A stretch of DNA of 23,796 bases from assembly GCA_043778315.1 (NCBI GenBank), contig JAYWGJ010000255.1, positions 1 through 23,796 on the forward strand, written 5' to 3'. Positions within the stretch are counted from its first letter, which is position 1, and every line of letters begins with the position of its first letter. A program made the position numbers and the translations under genes. Below are positions 21,754 through 23,796 of the stretch, in pieces. The DNA comes from JBEEMU01 sp043778315. Its GTDB lineage: Bacteria; Bacteroidota; Bacteroidia; Chitinophagales; Saprospiraceae. The notes under the pieces were generated by a model. It did not search any database. It was given only the letters and a program-made list of their open reading frames with translations, and had not been told where the DNA came from.

Positions 21754-22881
21754 TTACAAATTACCTCTATTTGCGTCGGCTACCGACTGTATATTCTCGA
21801 TAATCACATCTAAGGCGGCAGGATAGTCGATAATACGCTGTTTGACGGGAATATCTTTGCTCCAAATTTTGACTTGTACGGTTTTTTTGCGGTCGCCGTA
21901 TTTTACTGAAATAGTGATGGGTACGGGACGCGGGTCGCGGCTTTTGCGGCTTTTGCATTCGGGCGAACCGTCGCAGTCGTAGAGCGAAGCGAACTCGAAG
22001 AATTTTTTTTCTAAAATAAAATTAGCCAAACTCTCTACATCTTTGCGCGGAATATCTTTTTTAGTTTTTACTAAGCCTTTGGTAGCCGTTTCTACTTCTC
22101 TAATGACGCGCCCGTTGGTATTTATCATAATAAAATTCTTCACTATCGGGTCTTCGCCCGCATAGTAGCCGCCGCCTGTGAGCGATATTTCTATTTGCGT
22201 AGGTTCGGGTGCGTAATTTGGGTCAAACTTTGGCTTGATGATAGTGGTGTCGCGGGCGCGGTCGCCCACTTTTTTCGGGCTAAACAGCATCGCTATTCTG
22301 TCCCAGATAGTCAAGCTTTTCGCTGTTTTGATTACTTTGGTCGGCTTACCGTCGGGTCCGTAAACGTAGGCTTCGGGCAGCATAGTCGGGTCTTTGGTGA
22401 ACGGCGCGCTGTTGTTCGGCAACCGTTGAAACACATAAAGGAGCGTTGATTGGTCGTCGGTTGTTTCTAGTACTAACTTGTCGTCCTTAAATTCTACTAT
22501 GTCCCACCAACGCGAATTTTTGTATTTATAAAATAATCTATTTTTTTTGTCATTCAATGCCCACGCGCCAAACGAACGCTGCCCGTTAAGCACTTGCTCA
22601 AAATTATAATCGTATTTTAGCCATATATAATGACTAAAATTTTCGTCAGCAACGTGTATTGGTGTTTTCGAGTACGCATTTGTAGTGTAGGCATATCGCC
22701 ATTTCGTATCGGCAAGTTTGCTTTCGTTGATAGCCGGGTAGGACTTAGGAGCTTCAATAGTAGGCTGCGAAAATCCTCTTGTCGTACCCAAAAAGCACAA
22801 CAAGAGGAAAACACCTATAAATTTATATTCAGCTATTTTATATTGCAAATGTTGCCATGAAAATAGTAATTGCATAGTCAA
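21754..22881 (-). CDS. Exported protein, DUF6438-like C-terminal region
   Basis: The 375-residue product has an N-terminal hydrophobic segment (FIGVFLLLCFLGTTRG, about 21-36) ending at a probable signal-peptidase site near FSQ. The first mature part (about 50-160) is rich in Trp/Tyr/Phe beta strands (KWRYAY, SHYIWLKYDY, SRWWDIVEFKDDKLVLETTD, STLLYVFQRL), reminiscent of lipocalin-like domains. The C-terminal part (about 225-345) has QIEISLTGGGYYAGEDP, FIMINTNGRVIREVE, a helix KDVESLANFILEKKFFEFAS, then YDCDGSPECKS and VPITISVKYGDRKKTVQVKI, a layout like DUF6438 proteins; this assignment is tentative. Start could also be Met3. It is probably a periplasmic or outer-membrane-associated protein of unknown function. 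Confidence 0.75.
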   Translation of the reverse strand: MTMQLLFSWQHLQYKIAEYKFIGVFLLLCFLGTTRGFSQPTIEAPKSYPAINESKLADTKWRYAYTTNAYSKTPIHVADENFSHYIWLKYDYNFEQVLNGQRSFGAWALNDKKNRLFYKYKNSRWWDIVEFKDDKLVLETTDDQSTLLYVFQRLPNNSAPFTKDPTMLPEAYVYGPDGKPTKVIKTAKSLTIWDRIAMLFSPKKVGDRARDTTIIKPKFDPNYAPEPTQIEISLTGGGYYAGEDPIVKNFIMINTNGRVIREVETATKGLVKTKKDIPRKDVESLANFILEKKFFEFASLYDCDGSPECKSRKSRDPRPVPITISVKYGDRKKTVQVKIWSKDIPVKQRIIDYPAALDVIIENIQSVADANRGNL

Positions 22882-22927
22882 GCGGTATCAAATGGGATAA
22901 GAAAATAAAACTATTACTTAGCAAAAG

Positions 22928-22935
22928 CAAATGTA
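22928..22935 (-). promoter_or_regulatory. Candidate -7 box for the 22881 gene
   Basis: The minus strand reads TACATTTG, an exact TAnnTTTG match 47 bases before the ATG. TTTG on the minus strand at 22951-22954 is a possible -33 element, although the 15-base spacing is shorter than usual. Confidence 0.45.
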
Positions 22936-23031
22936 AACATTTTTTATGACCAAATAGTATGCCACGCTAACTTTATTCGTAAAAATAAAATTTATAATTT
23001 TTAGAACCAACTAAGATATGTCACATTTTTA

Positions 23032-23796
23032 TTAGAATTTGAACGATAATGTCGCCACAAATCTGCCGTCATTTAGGCTGCGGCGCACGTCAATCGCAGA
23101 CGGCAGACTGCTGAGGTAAGGCGTATATTCGTCCCGTCCAGTAGATTGAACGTAGGCAATATCGAACGCGATTTTGCGCTCGCGGATACCCGCGCCAAAC
23201 GAAATTTGTTGAATATCACGGTTTATACCACTAATATTGGCTTTAAACGGGCTGCCGAGCAGCGCGTAGCCTGCCCGCACGCGGAATATATCATAAGCGA
23301 GTTCTGCGCCGATGCGGTAGTTCAGCGCGGACTGATATTTAGTACTTATCGCGTTATTGAGCGCCACCTCCAAGTCCTTATCTGACGCGCCGCTCGTGCG
23401 GTCAAAAATAAATCGCATATTACTATAATCCACATATTCTACTTCGCCGTTCAGGAAGCCGCTCACGGTTTTGTCGCCCATTCTGCCCTGCGCGCTCACG
23501 AGCGAAAGGCTACCGATAGCGCGTGACGGCGTAATCAGACTGTATTTATATTTGCCGCTACTCGTCACCGTATTTTGTACTTGTGACTGCACCGTGAGCG
23601 CGCTCAATTCGCTGCCGTAAATATCGGTGATGCCGTAAATAGTAGGCGTATGAAACGCCGCGCCTACCCGCAACCACTGCGTTGCGCGCAGAATAGCACC
23701 GAGTTTGAGGTTCACGCCCGTCCCCGTTTGGTCAAGGTTTTGTTTGTACAATAAATTGCGAAAATTGGTATCTGTGCCGTTGAGGTCTCTCTCCTC
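23032..23796 (-). CDS. OmpP1/FadL-type outer-membrane transport protein, N-terminus outside window
   Basis: The minus-strand frame is open from the window edge (255 codons) to the stop at 23032, so this is the C-terminal part of a larger gene. An in-frame TTG at 23751 is not a real start because coding continues upstream without a stop. The sequence shows the alternating strands and family motifs of FadL/OmpP1 porins: VNLKLGAILRATQWLRVGAAFHTPT, GFLNGEVEYVDYSNMRF, YRIGAELAYDIFRVRAGYAL, ISFGAGIRERKIAFDIAYVQ, with a terminal Phe (LSFKF) typical of outer-membrane barrels. Such proteins pass hydrophobic compounds such as fatty acids or aromatics across the outer membrane; the substrate here is unknown. 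Confidence 0.85.
   Translation of the reverse strand, partial: EERDLNGTDTNFRNLLYKQNLDQTGTGVNLKLGAILRATQWLRVGAAFHTPTIYGITDIYGSELSALTVQSQVQNTVTSSGKYKYSLITPSRAIGSLSLVSAQGRMGDKTVSGFLNGEVEYVDYSNMRFIFDRTSGASDKDLEVALNNAISTKYQSALNYRIGAELAYDIFRVRAGYALLGSPFKANISGINRDIQQISFGAGIRERKIAFDIAYVQSTGRDEYTPYLSSLPSAIDVRRSLNDGRFVATLSFKF

Noticed and set aside
23749..23751. TTG start for the FadL-like gene
   Set aside because: The frame remains open and barrel-like upstream to the window edge, so the true start lies outside.

Overview
This window comes from a chromosome of a member of the Bacteroidota. Four things point there: a 2.2-kb-residue secreted protein with a C-terminal type IX secretion (T9SS) sorting domain, a DUF5686 outer-membrane protein with an N-terminal carboxypeptidase-regulatory-like domain, a membrane-anchored TPR/LuxR-type regulator, and TAnnTTTG -7 boxes upstream of several genes. 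Base composition is moderate, with AT-rich gaps between genes. No rRNA, tRNA, CRISPR array, phage or plasmid genes were seen.

Layout. 1-1069 (minus, cut by the window edge) encodes a secreted glycine-rich protein resembling the ALK/LTK-type glycine-rich domain, followed by an Ig-like domain. Its divergent neighbour at 1464-3356 is a TPR/transmembrane/helix-turn-helix regulator, and the gap between them carries paired TATAGACA repeats. After a strong terminator and a nested palindrome come a 762-residue exported protein with an internal duplication (3479-5767, minus), a decayed ISAs1-type transposase fragment (6010-6241), and the DUF5686 gene (6409-8871, minus). Rightward from 9241 are an exported TPR protein and, directly abutting its stop codon, a 31-codon candidate membrane microprotein. 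The stretch 10746-11434 holds repeats, a second 31-codon ORF and an orphan terminator. The giant T9SS cargo protein occupies 11435-18181.

The convergent gap 18182-18885 contains fifteen 21-bp tandem repeats. The right part is a leftward housekeeping block: cytidylate kinase (cmk), then a likely operon of an RluA-family pseudouridine synthase, an MscS-type channel and a SUI1/YciH-like factor. Beyond these are an exported DUF6438-like protein and the C-terminal part of an OmpP1/FadL-type outer-membrane porin cut by the right edge.

Functionally the left two thirds is surface and envelope biology: large secreted, repeat-rich, probably adhesive proteins, envelope TPR proteins and a candidate envelope-to-DNA regulator. 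The right third is core metabolism and RNA/translation functions. I found no convincing complete new system. The best leads are the hidden transcription unit and microproteins at 10591-11221, a 14-bp motif shared upstream of two exported-protein genes, the TATAGACA array in the divergent promoter region, and the 21-bp repeat array.
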